Part shown: positions 7,512-14,831 of the stretch, piece by piece
How the letters are laid out: the number at the start of each line of letters is the position of its first letter
Position numbering within the stretch: the first letter of the stretch is position 1
From: Deltaproteobacteria bacterium UBA2385
Lineage (GTDB): Bacteria; Myxococcota_A; UBA796; UBA2385
Assembly (NCBI GenBank): GCA_002343455.1
Contig: DDSR01000228.1
Span: 1 to 23,069 of the forward strand
Length of the DNA stretch: 23,069 nt
Direction of reading: 5' to 3'
Program-made: the position numbers and the translations under genes
Notes under the pieces: generated by a model
The model's database searches: none
What the model was told of the DNA's origin: nothing
Seen by the model: only the letters and a program-made list of their open reading frames with translations

Positions 7512-8503
7512 GCGCGCTGCTCGCCATAGAAGCGGGCCACCGCCTCCTCGATGTCCTCCTCCTCGACCGAGAGATCGCGCACCGGCAGGCGGGCGCTCAG
7601 CGCCTGGATGAGGAGCGGGGCGCTCAGCTCGCTCCGGCGGAAGCGCAGCTCCACCTGACCCGCGGTCAGGGTGGGGGTCACCGGCAGGCCCTCCAGCGCG
7701 GCGCTCAGCGCCCCCGGGTCGACCTCGCCCTCCAGCTCGACGACCAGCCGGCGCCAGCCGCCCAGCCTCTCCCGCAGCTCGCCGACGCTGCCGTCCAGCA
7801 GGATCCTCCCATGGTCGATCAGCACCACCCGCGGGCAGAGGGCCTCGACCTCGGCCAGGTCGTGGGTGGTGAGCAGGACGGTGGTGCCCTCCTCGCGGTT
7901 GAGGCGGGCGACCAGCTCGCGGATGCGGCGCTTGACCTCGACGTCCAGGCCGATGGTGGGCTCGTCCAGGAAGAGCAGCGGCGGGGCGTGGATCAGCGCG
8001 GCGGCCAGGTCGCAGCGCATGCGCTGGCCCAGCGAGAGCTCCCGCACGGGCTGGCGCAGCAGGGGGCCGATGCCGAGCTCGCGGTCGAAGAGCTCCAGCC
8101 GCTGACGGTAGACGGCCGCCGGCACCTCGAAGATGCCCGCCAGCAGGTCGAAGGCCTCGATGACGGCGAGGTCCCACCAGAGCTGGGTGCGCTGGCCGTA
8201 GACGACGCCGATGCGGCGGACGTGCTCCTGGCGCTGCCGGTGGGGCTCCAGGCCGCCGACCCGCAGCGTGCCGGAGCTGGGCGCCAGGACCCCGGTCATC
8301 ATCTTGATCGTCGTGCTCTTGCCGGCGCCGTTGGGGCCGATGAAGCCGACCACCTCGCCCGGCCGCACCCGCAGATCGAGGCCCTCGACCGCGACGCGCT
8401 CCTGACCCCCCGTCCGGAAGAGATCCCGCACCGCCCCGCTGAGGCCCTGGCGCCGCTCGAAGGAGGAGAAGGTCCGGCGGAGCTGGTGGGCCTCGATCAG
8501 CAC
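7508..8503 (-). CDS. ABC exporter ATPase (COG4586-like)
   Basis: 331 residues from a GTG at 8503. Cytoplasmic ATPase driving the two permeases encoded just downstream. Walker A GPNGAGKST at 56-64, Q-loop within VYGQRTQLWWDL at 102-112, signature LSLGQRMR at 156-163, Walker B LLFLDEP at 176-182, switch histidine His214 in TTHD. The YGQRTQLWWDL stretch and the IEAFDLLAGIF helix are typical of the COG4586 group rather than drug-type ABC-2 ATPases. Residues about 240-331 are a regulatory C-terminal domain ending in EEEDIEEAVARFYGE, as in the family. Only 44 bp separate this start from the divergent HAD gene, so both promoters must be very compact. Confidence 0.95.
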   Translation of the reverse strand: MLIEAHQLRRTFSSFERRQGLSGAVRDLFRTGGQERVAVEGLDLRVRPGEVVGFIGPNGAGKSTTIKMMTGVLAPSSGTLRVGGLEPHRQRQEHVRRIGVVYGQRTQLWWDLAVIEAFDLLAGIFEVPAAVYRQRLELFDRELGIGPLLRQPVRELSLGQRMRCDLAAALIHAPPLLFLDEPTIGLDVEVKRRIRELVARLNREEGTTVLLTTHDLAEVEALCPRVVLIDHGRILLDGSVGELRERLGGWRRLVVELEGEVDPGALSAALEGLPVTPTLTAGQVELRFRRSELSAPLLIQALSARLPVRDLSVEEEDIEEAVARFYGEQRA

Positions 8504-8547
8504 CGCCCGCCCATAGCGCGACGCCCTCAGCCGGCTACCTGGGCGGC

Positions 8548-9129
8548 ATGGACATTCTCCGCCGACCCTCCTGGATCTTCGACATGGACGGCACGCTGAC
8601 GGTGCCGATGCACGACTTCGGCTGGCTGCGAACCCAGCTCGCCATCCCCGAGACCCAGGACATCCTGGCGACGCTTCAGTCCTGGCCCTCGCCGCGCCGC
8701 GAAGAGGCCTGGGCCTTCATCAACACCTGGGAGGACGAGCTCGCCCGAGGCGCCCGCGCCTGGCCCGACGCCGGCCCGCTGCTGCAGCGCCTGCGGGACC
8801 GGGGCTGCCGGGTGGGGATCCTGACCCGCAACAGCCGGGCGGGCGCCCGGATCACGCTGGAGGCGGCCGGCCTGCTCTCATACTTCGAGCTTGAGGACAT
8901 CCTCGGCCGGGACGACGCCGAGGCCAAGCCCTCTCCCGATGGTGTGCTGCGGCTGGTCTCGCAGTGGGGGTCGAGCCCCGCGCAGGCGGTGATGGTGGGG
9001 GACTGGATCCACGATGTGCGCGCCGGCAAGACCGCGGGCGCCGCCTCCATCCTGGTGAGGCGGCACCCGCCGCAGGGCTGGGAGCACGAGGCCGATCACG
9101 TCGTCGACGAGCTGGCCGAGCTGCTGTAG
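8548..9129 (+). CDS. HAD-superfamily hydrolase (probable phosphatase)
   Basis: 193 residues from ATG 8548. All four HAD motifs are visible: I FDMDGT (nucleophile Asp12 and general acid Asp14), II ILTRN (Thr93), III Lys127 in AKPSP, IV GDWIHD (Asp152, Asp156). A helical cap of about 60 residues sits between motifs I and II (subclass IA). The opening WIFDMDGTLTVPMHDF and the phrase EDILGRDDA resemble a phosphoglycolate-phosphatase-like group common in proteobacteria, whose substrate is not established as far as I know. It is probably a cytoplasmic metabolite phosphatase using Mg2+. It stands alone, divergent from the ABC exporter, and ends in a large nested palindrome. Confidence 0.93.
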   Translation: MDILRRPSWIFDMDGTLTVPMHDFGWLRTQLAIPETQDILATLQSWPSPRREEAWAFINTWEDELARGARAWPDAGPLLQRLRDRGCRVGILTRNSRAGARITLEAAGLLSYFELEDILGRDDAEAKPSPDGVLRLVSQWGSSPAQAVMVGDWIHDVRAGKTAGAASILVRRHPPQGWEHEADHVVDELAELL

Positions 9130-9184
9130 GGGCTCGATTCATCGAGCCCGTGGACCGAGCCGGGCTCGATGACTCGAGCCCCTA
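9127..9184. repeat. Four-fold nested palindrome (23-bp arms) after the HAD gene
   Basis: Arms at 9127-9149 and 9162-9184 are inverted copies with one mismatch, separated by 12 bases. Each arm is itself a palindrome, GGGCTCGA-N4-TCGAGCCC, so the element holds four copies of an 8-bp core in alternating orientation. The left arm begins at the TAG stop of the HAD gene. No T-tract follows, but the position between convergent genes fits a bidirectional, non-canonical terminator or a REP/BIME-like element. Confidence 0.85.
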
Positions 9185-9237
9185 CCACGATCATCTTCCC
9201 GCGTGGGGCCGGCGAGGCCCCAACCCCGCCCGCACCA

Positions 9238-10644
9238 TCAGGTCAGCACCACCAGCGGCTGAACAGGCCCCTCCTCGGTCCGCCACTGCGCCCAGAGCCG
9301 GCCCTCGTCCCCGGGCTTGTCGAACCACAGGCTGAGCCAGTTGCGCGTGGGCATGATGGTCTCGGCCCCCACATCGGAGAGCGAGCTCTCCAGCCCCGGC
9401 TCCAGGCGACGGGGCCCCTCGCGGCTGGCGAGGCGCAGCAGGGCGGTCTCCAGGGCGTTGGGCCCGGGGTGCACGATGCCGGAGGAGGTGAGCTGGGCGA
9501 GGATCTTGCGCTGCGTGCCCTGCCGAGTGTCCACCACCTGGCCGCGCGAGGCGACGTGCACATCGCCGGAGAGCACCGTGACCCGGGTCCGGTCGGGCTG
9601 GACGTGCTCCAGCAGGTTGTTGATCAGCTTGAGCTGCTCGCCGCGGTGGCAGGGGCTCTCCCAGTGGTCGATCAGATCGTCCTGCAGCTCGGTGGGCAGG
9701 CCCTCGAAGACCGAGGCGAAGCGCAGGTAGATGAGCGGGATGGAGGAGACGACCAGGATCTCCCTCCGCCGCCCCTCGGGCAGGGCCGGCAGCCCTCGCA
9801 GGGTGGCCTTGAGCTTGGCCCACTGGGCCTCGCCCAGGACCTGCTCGCGGGTGCGGCAGGAGCGCAGGTCCAGGGCGATCACGACCAGCTCGACCTCGCC
9901 CTCCAGGCGCAGGGCCTGGTAGCGGTGCTCGGAGGACCCGGTCCAGCCCGGCCCGACCTGAATCAGGTCGAAGGCCGCCGCCGCCGCGTTGAACATCGCC
10001 TGGAAGCCCCTGCTGTCCTGCAGCTTCGGCGGGTACGAGCCCCAGCCGTCGAAGATCTCGTGGTCGTCCCAGGTGTAGATGCCCGGCACGCTGGCCATGG
10101 CCTGCATGATCTCGGTCCCCATCCAGCGGCGGGCGTAGAGCTGGAAATAGGCCGAGGTCAGGGCCGCCGGCGGGCGGGCCAGGGCGGCGAGCTGGCGAGG
10201 GTTCTCGACCTTCTTCAGCGGCGCCTTGCCGAAGAGCTCGTCGCCGTAGACCTGGTCGCCGCCGCCGATGAGGACGTGCGGCTCGCGGTCCATCAGGTCC
10301 TCCCACAGCGCGTTCTTCCGACCGACGCGCCGGGCGTAGGCGACGCTGCTGAAGCCGTTGCAGGAGAAGAAGGCCACCCGGGGAGCCAGCCCGGCGCCCG
10401 GCACCCGCACGGCGTGGATGCGGCCGTCGAGGCGGTAGCCGTGCAGGCTCTCCTCCCTGGCGCGCGGCCAGCGCAGCTGCCAGGAGACCCGCCGGTAGCC
10501 GGAGAGGTGGACGACCTCCTCGTCGCGGGCAGGCCGGCCATCCAGCGCCGGCGAGGCCTGCCCGGGAGCCAGGATGACGTCGACGCGCACCCGCCACTCC
10601 TCAGCGGTACACGGGCAGAGCTTGAGCATGGGACCGATCAACAT
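9238..10644 (-). CDS. PhoD-like metallophosphatase, no signal peptide
   Basis: 468 residues from ATG 10644 (GGAG upstream). Metal-ligand blocks of the PhoD/metallophosphatase fold appear in order: FFSCNGFSS (about 92-100), GGGDQVYGDE (127-136), TWDDHEIFDGWG (191-202, with the DDHE quartet at 193-196) and LSGDVHVASRG (358-368). These residues bind the bimetal centre that cleaves phosphoesters. Classical PhoD enzymes are Tat-exported, yet this protein starts LIGPMLKLCPCTAEEWRVRV with no Tat or Sec signal, so it is probably cytoplasmic. An N-terminal beta-rich domain (about 1-85) precedes the catalytic domain. It lies 37 bp after the Ser/Thr kinase gene on the same strand and probably shares its transcript. 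Substrate unknown. Confidence 0.9.
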   Translation of the reverse strand: MLIGPMLKLCPCTAEEWRVRVDVILAPGQASPALDGRPARDEEVVHLSGYRRVSWQLRWPRAREESLHGYRLDGRIHAVRVPGAGLAPRVAFFSCNGFSSVAYARRVGRKNALWEDLMDREPHVLIGGGDQVYGDELFGKAPLKKVENPRQLAALARPPAALTSAYFQLYARRWMGTEIMQAMASVPGIYTWDDHEIFDGWGSYPPKLQDSRGFQAMFNAAAAAFDLIQVGPGWTGSSEHRYQALRLEGEVELVVIALDLRSCRTREQVLGEAQWAKLKATLRGLPALPEGRRREILVVSSIPLIYLRFASVFEGLPTELQDDLIDHWESPCHRGEQLKLINNLLEHVQPDRTRVTVLSGDVHVASRGQVVDTRQGTQRKILAQLTSSGIVHPGPNALETALLRLASREGPRRLEPGLESSLSDVGAETIMPTRNWLSLWFDKPGDEGRLWAQWRTEEGPVQPLVVLT

Positions 10645-10681
10645 GCGATTCTCCAGGGACGAGCCGGAGTCTACACGAGGA

Positions 10682-11938
10682 TCAGCGGTCTTCCTTCAGC
10701 GCCCGGGTCCACGGCGGGGGCACGGCGCCCTCTTCCTGCCACCACAGGCAGGCGGTGCTGACCAGCAGCCAGGCCAGCAGGGCCAGGCGCAGGTGCGAGG
10801 GCGGGGCCGAGGACCAGGTCCGGTTCGCCGGAGGCGGGAGCACCACCGCCTCGGGCGCGCCCAGGCCGACGAAGTGCCCCTGCCGCGCGCGCTGGGCGGT
10901 GCGACGGAAGGCGGTGGCGAGGTCCTCCATCCGGGGGACCCGGGCGTCGGGCTCTTTGGCCATGCAGCGGCTGACCACCGGGCTGAGCCCCTCGGGGATC
11001 GGGAAGAGGGTGGTGGCGACCGAGAGCATCGGGACCGGCTCGATGCAGTGCTGCACCATGGTCGCCGCGGGCGTCGGGCCGCTGAAGGGGAAGCAGCCGG
11101 TGAAGGCGACCCAGGCGAGCACACCCAGGCTGTAGATGTCGGTGCGGCTGTCCAGGGCCTGGCCGCGGGCCTGCTCGGGCGACATGAAGTGGGGCGAGCC
11201 CATCACGACGCCCTGGCGGGTCAGCTCCTGGTCCTCCTCCACCAGCCGGGCGAGGCCGAAGTCCAGCACCTTGACCACCCAGCCGCCGTCCTGGCGCAGG
11301 GCCATGACGTTGCTGAGCTTCACGTCGCGGTGGATCACGCCGCAGCCGTGGGCGTGGGCCAGCGCGTCCGCGACCTGGGCGAGGATCTCCAGCCGCTCGG
11401 CCGCGCCGACCGCGGAGTCGCGAAAGACCTCGTTGAGGCGGGGCCCGTCGATGAACTCCATCGCCAGGTAGCAGCGGCCGTCTTCGAGCCGCCCGAAGTC
11501 GACGACCTCGACGATGTTGGGGTGCTGGAGGGCCACCAGCGCCTTCGCCTCCTGCACGAAGCGGGTCTCGAAGCCGGCGTCGTCCCCGGTGCCGTGCAGG
11601 ACGAGCACCTTGAGGGCGACCTCGCGCTTGAGCTCGGTGTGGAAGGCCCGGTAGACGATGGCCGAGCCGCCGCGGGCGAGGCGCTCGACGATGCGGTAGC
11701 AGCCGCCGACCACCGCGCCCCGCGCGATGCCGGCCTTGGGTCGGGCCTGGACCGCCGTGTGGACCTGCATGCGCTGGGCGGGGAGGGCGTCCTCGACCGC
11801 GCGCCGTAGCCGGGCGGAGGGGCTGTGCTCGCCGCTCTCCTCGACCAGCTTCATGCCCCGGCGCACCCGCACCCGTGCCGCTTCGGCGGCGAAGCGCGAC
11901 CGAGGGATGGGGGTGGTGATTTCGCCGTCGTGTGCCAT
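10682..11938 (-). CDS. Membrane-anchored Hanks-type Ser/Thr protein kinase
   Basis: 418 residues from ATG 11938. A basic N-terminal extension of about 75 residues precedes the kinase domain (about 80-345). The nucleotide loop reads LARGGSAIVY (87-96), catalytic Lys110 is in VALK, and Glu130 pairs with it. The catalytic loop is VIHRDVKLSN (His203, Arg204, Asp205, Asn210), the metal loop is DFG at 226-228, and SPE at 253-255 stands for APE. All catalytic residues are present, so it should be active; the P-loop has Ala in place of the usual first and third Gly. One membrane helix (about 383-400) is followed by only about 18 residues, so unlike PknB it has no sensor domain outside the membrane. 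It probably phosphorylates cytoplasmic targets. First gene of a pair with the PhoD-like phosphatase. Confidence 0.95.
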   Translation of the reverse strand: MAHDGEITTPIPRSRFAAEAARVRVRRGMKLVEESGEHSPSARLRRAVEDALPAQRMQVHTAVQARPKAGIARGAVVGGCYRIVERLARGGSAIVYRAFHTELKREVALKVLVLHGTGDDAGFETRFVQEAKALVALQHPNIVEVVDFGRLEDGRCYLAMEFIDGPRLNEVFRDSAVGAAERLEILAQVADALAHAHGCGVIHRDVKLSNVMALRQDGGWVVKVLDFGLARLVEEDQELTRQGVVMGSPHFMSPEQARGQALDSRTDIYSLGVLAWVAFTGCFPFSGPTPAATMVQHCIEPVPMLSVATTLFPIPEGLSPVVSRCMAKEPDARVPRMEDLATAFRRTAQRARQGHFVGLGAPEAVVLPPPANRTWSSAPPSHLRLALLAWLLVSTACLWWQEEGAVPPPWTRALKEDR

Positions 11939-11971
11939 GGGGCGGCATGCCTCCCCGGAGGGTACATCGGC

Positions 11972-11999
11972 AGTGTAGCAGAAGAGCAGGGCCTGTCAC
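11972..11999 (-). promoter_or_regulatory. Candidate sigma70-like promoter for the kinase-phosphatase pair
   Basis: On the minus strand, GTGACA (11999-11994) and TACACT (11977-11972) are separated by 16 bases, matching 5 of 6 and 4 of 6 consensus positions. They lie 34 to 61 bases upstream of the kinase ATG, followed by a GGAGG at 11954-11950. The divergent thioesterase gene shares this 85-bp spacer. Confidence 0.4.
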
Positions 12000-12023
12000 C
12001 GACCGCCCGCGTTTCCCACCGGA

Positions 12024-12893
12024 GTGCCCGTGCCCGACGTCCTGACCGAGCTTGTCGACCTCCTCGCCCTGGAGCGCATCGAGGAGAACCTCTTCCGCGG
12101 GCAGAGCCAGGACCTGGGCTGGGGCCGCGTCTTCGGGGGCCAGGTGCTCGGCCAGGCCCTCTCCGCCGCCGAGCAGACCGTGCCGCCCGAGCGGGTCTGC
12201 CACAGCTTGCACGCCTACTTCCTGCTGGCCGGCGACACCCGGCGGCCGATCGTCTACGAGGTGGACCGCATCCGCGACGGCGGCAGCTTCACGACGCGCC
12301 GGGTGCGGGCCGTGCAAGGTGGGCACGCGATCTTCAGCCTCTCGGCCAGCTTCCAGGTCGAGGAGGAGGGCTTCAGCCACCAGGACGAGATGCCCCCGGC
12401 CCCCGATCCCGAGAGCCTGCTCTCCGAGACCCAGCTCGCCCGGATGGTGGCCTCCCAGCTCCCTCCGGGCCTGCGCGAGATGGCCACCAGCGAGCGCCCG
12501 ATCGACATCCGCCCGGTCGACCCGACCAACCCGATGGCGCCGCCGACCCGGCCGCCGCGCAAGCAGGTCTGGTTCCGGGCCCGCGGCCCGCTCCCCGACA
12601 ACCCCAAGCTGCACCGCTACCTGCTGGCCTACGTCAGCGACTTCCACTTCCTGGTCACCTCCCTGCACCCCCACGGCGTCTCCTGGCTGACCCGCGGGAT
12701 GCAGGTGGCCAGCCTGGACCACGCGATGTGGTTCCACCGCCCCTTCCGCATGGACGAGTGGCTGCTGCACGACATCGACAGCCAGAGCGCCAGCGGCGCG
12801 CGCGGCCTGGTCCGCGGCCGGGTCTTCAACCAGGCCGGCCAGCTGGTCGCCAGCACCATGCAAGAGGGCCTGATCCGCGACCGGCGGGGCTGA
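12024..12893 (+). CDS. tesB: Acyl-CoA thioesterase II, TesB family
   Basis: 289 residues from GTG 12024; a second GTG at 12030 has the better-spaced GGAG (12021-12024) and may be the real start. Cytoplasmic enzyme that hydrolyses acyl-CoA to free fatty acid and CoA. Two hotdog domains are visible: N-terminal VFGGQVLGQALSAA (36-49) with SLHAYFLLAGD (61-71), and C-terminal VASLDHAMWFHRPF (228-241) with LVASTMQEGLIR (274-285). Asp206, Ser230 and Gln280 line up, from memory, with the E. coli Asp-Thr-Gln catalytic set, with Ser replacing Thr. Length matches E. coli TesB (286). It lies 47 bp before the YgfZ-like gene, probably in the same transcript, though no functional link is obvious. Confidence 0.95.
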   Translation: MPVPDVLTELVDLLALERIEENLFRGQSQDLGWGRVFGGQVLGQALSAAEQTVPPERVCHSLHAYFLLAGDTRRPIVYEVDRIRDGGSFTTRRVRAVQGGHAIFSLSASFQVEEEGFSHQDEMPPAPDPESLLSETQLARMVASQLPPGLREMATSERPIDIRPVDPTNPMAPPTRPPRKQVWFRARGPLPDNPKLHRYLLAYVSDFHFLVTSLHPHGVSWLTRGMQVASLDHAMWFHRPFRMDEWLLHDIDSQSASGARGLVRGRVFNQAGQLVASTMQEGLIRDRRG

Positions 12894-12940
12894 CCGCCCG
12901 GGCCGCGACGATAGGCTGCTCTCCCTCTCGCGGAGCCCCC

Positions 12941-13882
12941 ATGCCCCTCTCCCCCGACCAGCTCCAGGCCGCCTCCACCGGCGCCACCCTCTTCGAGCTG
13001 CCCCTCCAGGGCCTGATCCTGCAGGCGGACTGCCTGCCGCGCTGGATCAACAGCATGTTCACCAACAAGTACAGCGATGTGGAGCCCGGCCAGGGCCGCC
13101 GCAGCGTCATCGCCGACGATCGCGGGCGGGTCGGCGGGCTGGTGGACTGGTATCGCCTGTCCGAGGAGCGCTACCTGGGCCTGCTGGAGGGCGTCGACAC
13201 CGCGGCCTTCCTGACCCGCTTCCAGATGTACCTGGTGCTGGAGGACATCGAGCCCGAGGAGCTCGAGGACATGGGCCTGCTCAGCCTGCAGGGGCCGCAG
13301 GCCGACGCGGTGCTGGCCAGCGCGGGGCTCCCCCTCCCCGCCGACGACCACGCCCACCTGGAGGACGCCGCCGGCGTCCGCGTCCTGCGCCGCGATCGCA
13401 GCGGGCTGGGCGGCGTGGACCTGCTGCTGCCCCAGGGCCAGGTCGAGGGGCTGCGCGAGCGCCTGATCGCCGCCGGGGCCGCCGCGGGCAGCGCCGAGCT
13501 GCTGGAGGCCCTGCGCATCCAGGCCGGCAAGGCCGCCTGGCCCAAGGACGGCAGCGAGAAGTCGATGGTCCACGAGCTGAACCTGCAGCGCGAGTGCGTC
13601 AGCTTCGACAAGGGCTGCTACCTGGGCCAGGAGGTCATCAACCGCATCGAGCGCGTCGGCGGCGTCCGCAAGCGCCTGACCCGGCTGAGCGTCGACGGCC
13701 CGGTCGCCGAGGGGGCCACCCTCTGGGCGGGCGAGGACGAGGTCGGCCGCCTCAGCAGCGTCGTCCAGGTGGGCGAGCAAAGCCTCGCACTGGGCACGGT
13801 CCGGGAGAGCGCCTGGGCCGAGGGCACCCTGCTGCGGGCGCGCGACAGCGAGCAGGAGCGCCAGGCGCGCGTCCTGGGCTGA
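12941..13882 (+). CDS. ygfZ: YgfZ/GcvT-fold folate-binding protein (Fe-S cluster maintenance)
   Basis: 313 residues from ATG 12941, with GGAG five bases before the spacer. The signature KGCYLGQE at 224-231 (Cys226) is diagnostic of the YgfZ/IBA57 family. These folate-binding proteins support assembly or repair of certain 4Fe-4S enzymes, and in E. coli affect tRNA modification by MiaB. N-terminal part (about 15-110) has the GcvT-like fold with RWINSMFTNKYSDVEPGQGRRSVIADDRGRV. The C-terminal barrel domain (about 245-313) contains VDGPVAEGATLW and GRLSSVVQ. Length is typical. It is the second gene of the pair with the thioesterase and is convergent with the TIGR02147 regulator (18 bp between stops). 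Confidence 0.93.
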   Translation: MPLSPDQLQAASTGATLFELPLQGLILQADCLPRWINSMFTNKYSDVEPGQGRRSVIADDRGRVGGLVDWYRLSEERYLGLLEGVDTAAFLTRFQMYLVLEDIEPEELEDMGLLSLQGPQADAVLASAGLPLPADDHAHLEDAAGVRVLRRDRSGLGGVDLLLPQGQVEGLRERLIAAGAAAGSAELLEALRIQAGKAAWPKDGSEKSMVHELNLQRECVSFDKGCYLGQEVINRIERVGGVRKRLTRLSVDGPVAEGATLWAGEDEVGRLSSVVQVGEQSLALGTVRESAWAEGTLLRARDSEQERQARVLG

Positions 13883-13900
13883 GCGTCGCCCCCGGGACCC

Positions 13901-14710
13901 CTACTCCCGCTCGACGCCCGCCAGCCAGGCCTGCATCTGCACCTGGACGATGGCGCCCTCCTGGCCGCGGTAGCCGTCGGCGAGGTCGCGGATGCGCTCG
14001 ATGGAGGCCCGCAGCTCGGCGAGCACGGCGGGGACGGAGGCCTCGGGCACCGAGAGCACGGCGATGTGGAACTCGCGCTCGTCGGAGGGGACCTGGATGA
14101 GGGCCCGGCTGGCGGCCTCCAGCGCGGCGAGGTGGGCGCGCCGGCCGGCGAGGTGATCGACCTGCGAGGGGGTGTGGATGCGGTGAGGCAGCTCGTCGCC
14201 GAGCAGGCCGGCCTGGGCGAGGGCGGTGAAGGCGGCCTCGACCTCGGTGAGCTCGACCTCGGGCCGGATCCGGGCGGCGATCCAGGCGGGATCGGGCTGG
14301 AAGTCGGCCATGCGCGAGAGCTCGACGATGATCGGGCTGCACCAGGAGGTCAGCGCGCCCAGCAGCTCGGGCGCGACCTCGCGGTCGGCGATGGTGCGCG
14401 GGTGCTCGAAGATGGAGCGCAGGATCCGGAGCTGCTCGTCGAGGTTGGTCACCCGGCCGAGGTCGGCGAGCAGCCCAAGGAAGGCGCGCTCGTCGGCGTC
14501 CAGCCGCATGGCCTGGGCGAGGCCGTCGAGGGTCTCGGGCGAGGGCTGGCGCCGCCCGCTGAGCACATTGGGCAGGGTGGCGCGGCTGAGCTGGCCGTAA
14601 TGCGCCAGGCTGCCGAGGCCGTAGCCGGGGTGCTGGGTCGACTTCCACTCCAGCCAGTCGGTCAGGAACTTGCGGATGTCCAGGTAGGCGAAGACAATGG
14701 GGGCGGACAC
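13901..14710 (-). CDS. TIGR02147-family (DUF4423) putative transcriptional regulator
   Basis: 269 residues from GTG 14710, with GGAG six bases upstream. The N terminus has the family opening (FAYLDIRKFLTDWLEWKS), then an HTH-like segment at about 30-75 (GLGSLAHYGQLSRATLPNVLSGRRQPSPETLDGLAQAM, resembling Cro/C1). The C-terminal DUF4423 part runs from about 95, with a second winged-helix-like segment (LTEVEAAFTALAQAGLL) and the hallmark ending YRGQEGAIVQVQMQAW. The family is best known as a large paralogous set in Fibrobacter and is frequent in Bdellovibrio and myxobacteria. Its DNA targets are largely unknown. It is divergent from the liv operon and shares a 121-bp spacer with it, making local control plausible but unproven. 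Confidence 0.88.
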   Translation of the reverse strand: MSAPIVFAYLDIRKFLTDWLEWKSTQHPGYGLGSLAHYGQLSRATLPNVLSGRRQPSPETLDGLAQAMRLDADERAFLGLLADLGRVTNLDEQLRILRSIFEHPRTIADREVAPELLGALTSWCSPIIVELSRMADFQPDPAWIAARIRPEVELTEVEAAFTALAQAGLLGDELPHRIHTPSQVDHLAGRRAHLAALEAASRALIQVPSDEREFHIAVLSVPEASVPAVLAELRASIERIRDLADGYRGQEGAIVQVQMQAWLAGVERE

Positions 14711-14776
14711 GGGGAGCTCCAGGGGCGCTAGGGGTAATCCGGCTCGCCCGCGGAGGGGGGGGCTACCCTGGGAACA

Positions 14777-14804
14777 TTGACGGATTGGCCGCTTTCGCTA
14801 TGAT
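14777..14804 (+). promoter_or_regulatory. Sigma70-like promoter of the liv operon
   Basis: TTGACG at 14777-14782 and TATGAT at 14799-14804 with a 16-base spacer, each 5 of 6 matches to consensus. An AGGAG ribosome site at 14821-14825 and ATG at 14832 follow. Conspicuous because the surrounding DNA is very GC-rich. Predicted transcription start near 14811. Confidence 0.7.
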
Positions 14805-14831
14805 GGCGCCGCCTTCTCCCAGGAGCCCGCC

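Noticed and set aside
8504..8547. GC-rich inverted repeat (CCGCCC and GGGCGG) between the ABC ATPase and HAD genes as an operator
   Set aside because: Six-base GC-only arms are expected by chance in DNA of this composition.
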